Shown here one piece after another: positions 5,591 through 6,467 of a stretch of DNA of 6,467 nucleotides. Source of the stretch: Pseudomonadota bacterium (GTDB lineage Bacteria; Pseudomonadota; Alphaproteobacteria; ATCC43930; CGMCC-115725); the NCBI GenBank assembly GCA_021790295.1, contig JAJYIC010000149.1, positions 1 through 6,467 on the forward strand, in the 5' to 3' direction. Made by a program: the position numbers and the translations under genes. The notes under the pieces are model-generated. The model had not been told where the DNA came from and made no database searches. It saw only the letters and a list, made by a program, of their open reading frames with translations. How positions within the stretch are numbered: the first letter of the stretch is position 1; every line of letters starts with the position of its first letter.

Positions 5591-6467
5591 GCTGGCTCGC
5601 GGTCGTCGGCATCGGCGAAGAGGGGCTCGAAGCGCTGTCGCCTGCGGGGCGCGCCTTGATCGAGGAGGCCGAATTCCTTTTCGGCGGCGCCCGTCATCTG
5701 GCGATGGTGCCGCAAAGCGCGACCGAACGCTGCCTTTGGGAGCGCCCTCTTTGCCGTTCGATCGAGCGCATCGCGCTTTATCGCGGCCGCCGCGTCGTCG
5801 TTCTCGCAAGCGGCAACCCTCTCTGGTTCGGGATCGGCGCCGCGCTTGCCCGGCGTTTCCCGCGCGAGGAAATGACGGTCCTGCCGCAACCGAGCGCCTT
5901 CAGCCTTGCCGCCGCGCGCCTTCTCTGGCCTCTCGAAGACTGCCTCCTCCTCTCGTTGCACGGGCGGCCTTTCGAGGAATTGCGGCTTCATCTCGCGCCG
6001 GGGCGCCGGCTTCTCATCCTTTCCGAAGGCGGGACGACGCCGAAAGAGGTGGCCCGGCTTTTGTGCGAACTCGGCTGGGGGGAAAGCAGGCTCGAGGTGT
6101 TCGCCCATTTGGGCGGAGCGCGGGAAACTTCGATCCGCGCCGAGGCGCGCGCCTTTGGGGAGCGTCTCGTTCCCGCTCTCAACCTCATCGCTCTCACCTG
6201 CAAGGGCGAGCCGGGCGCCCGTGCTTTGCCGCGGGTTTCGGGCCTGCCGGATGAGGCTTTCGAACATGACGGCCAGATCACGAAGCGCGAAGTTCGCGCG
6301 GCAACCCTTGCCGCCCTTCACCCTTTGCCCGGAGAAAGGCTTTGGGACCTGGGCGCCGGCTGCGGCTCGATCGCGATCGAATGGCTTCGCCTCGGCGAAG
6401 GGCGCAAGGCGATCGCCGTCGAACGAAACCGCGAACGCGCCGCGATGATCGCGCGCAACGCCGCCCG
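5587..6467 (+). CDS. cobL: Precorrin-6Y C5,15-methyltransferase (decarboxylating) CobL, 5' part
   Basis: The gene is cut by the right edge; 293 codons are visible of about 400 usual for CobL. The enzyme uses S-adenosylmethionine to methylate C-5 and C-15 of precorrin-6B and removes the acetate carboxyl at C-12. The N-terminal CbiE-type domain shows VVGIGEEG (6-13), LSPAGR and ASGNPLWFGIG (74-84). The Asn77 replaces the more usual Asp of this motif. A linker with PDEAFEHDGQITKREVR leads to the CbiT-type domain, whose SAM-binding motif DLGAGCGSIAIEW starts at residue 254. The start is GTG at 5587, forming GTGA with the stop of the preceding fusion gene, and GAGAGG lies four bases upstream. The fused CbiE-CbiT form is typical of CobL in the aerobic pathway. 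Confidence 0.95.
   Translation, partial: MSWLAVVGIGEEGLEALSPAGRALIEEAEFLFGGARHLAMVPQSATERCLWERPLCRSIERIALYRGRRVVVLASGNPLWFGIGAALARRFPREEMTVLPQPSAFSLAAARLLWPLEDCLLLSLHGRPFEELRLHLAPGRRLLILSEGGTTPKEVARLLCELGWGESRLEVFAHLGGARETSIRAEARAFGERLVPALNLIALTCKGEPGARALPRVSGLPDEAFEHDGQITKREVRAATLAALHPLPGERLWDLGAGCGSIAIEWLRLGEGRKAIAVERNRERAAMIARNAA

Noticed and set aside
4972..6321. A 449-codon open frame on the - strand opposite the cobH part and cobL
   Set aside because: It is antisense to well-supported cobH and cobL coding sequence, of biased composition and shows no family motif.
6408..6417. GGCGATCGCC, the core of the cyanobacterial HIP1 palindrome
   Set aside because: I noticed only this single copy and it lies within cobL coding sequence. 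GATCG and CGATC words are common in this high-GC DNA, so it does not indicate a cyanobacterium.
1..6467. Cobalamin riboswitch
   Set aside because: I saw no B12-box-like GCCACTG on either strand, and no gap is long enough to hold a leader. If there is one, it lies upstream of the window.

Overview
The window is a dense block of cobalamin (vitamin B12) biosynthesis genes. Very high GC, GC-ending codons, and the style of CobO, CobQ, CbiX and CobL point to an alphaproteobacterium, probably of the Hyphomicrobiales/Rhizobiales type. That placement is from memory of protein style and I do not claim a genus. There is essentially no non-coding DNA.

Layout. Bases 1-45 hold what looks like the last codons of an upstream gene, possibly cobN. 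Next on the + strand come cobO (corrinoid adenosyltransferase, GTG start) and cobQ (adenosylcobyric acid synthase), joined by a TGATG stop/start. cbiB (cobD; adenosylcobinamide-phosphate synthase, membrane protein) is inserted on the - strand. It overlaps the cobQ end tail-to-tail by 22 bp and faces the next gene head-to-head across 17 bp. The + strand then resumes with cbiX (long-form sirohydrochlorin chelatase with a Cys-x-x-Cys motif and a His/Asp tail), an unusual 510-residue fusion, and cobL (fused CbiE/CbiT-type precorrin-6Y methylase/decarboxylase), which runs off the right edge.

The most notable gene is the fusion. Its N-terminal ~290 residues look like an RNase H-fold, DUF429-like domain of unknown role. 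Its C-terminal ~200 residues are a complete precorrin-8X methylmutase (CobH/CbiC) with the catalytic His. No ATG or GTG in frame could start the CobH part alone, so it appears to be made only as part of the fusion.

How the genes work together. CbiX inserts metal into sirohydrochlorin. CobL and CobH act late in corrin-ring construction. CobO adenosylates the cobalt, CobQ amidates the ring side chains, and CbiB attaches the aminopropanol arm. cbiX alongside a possible cobN tail raises the question of whether this organism inserts cobalt early, late or both ways. I saw no B12 riboswitch, terminator, tRNA, mobile element or CRISPR array; the operon promoter must lie upstream of the window.
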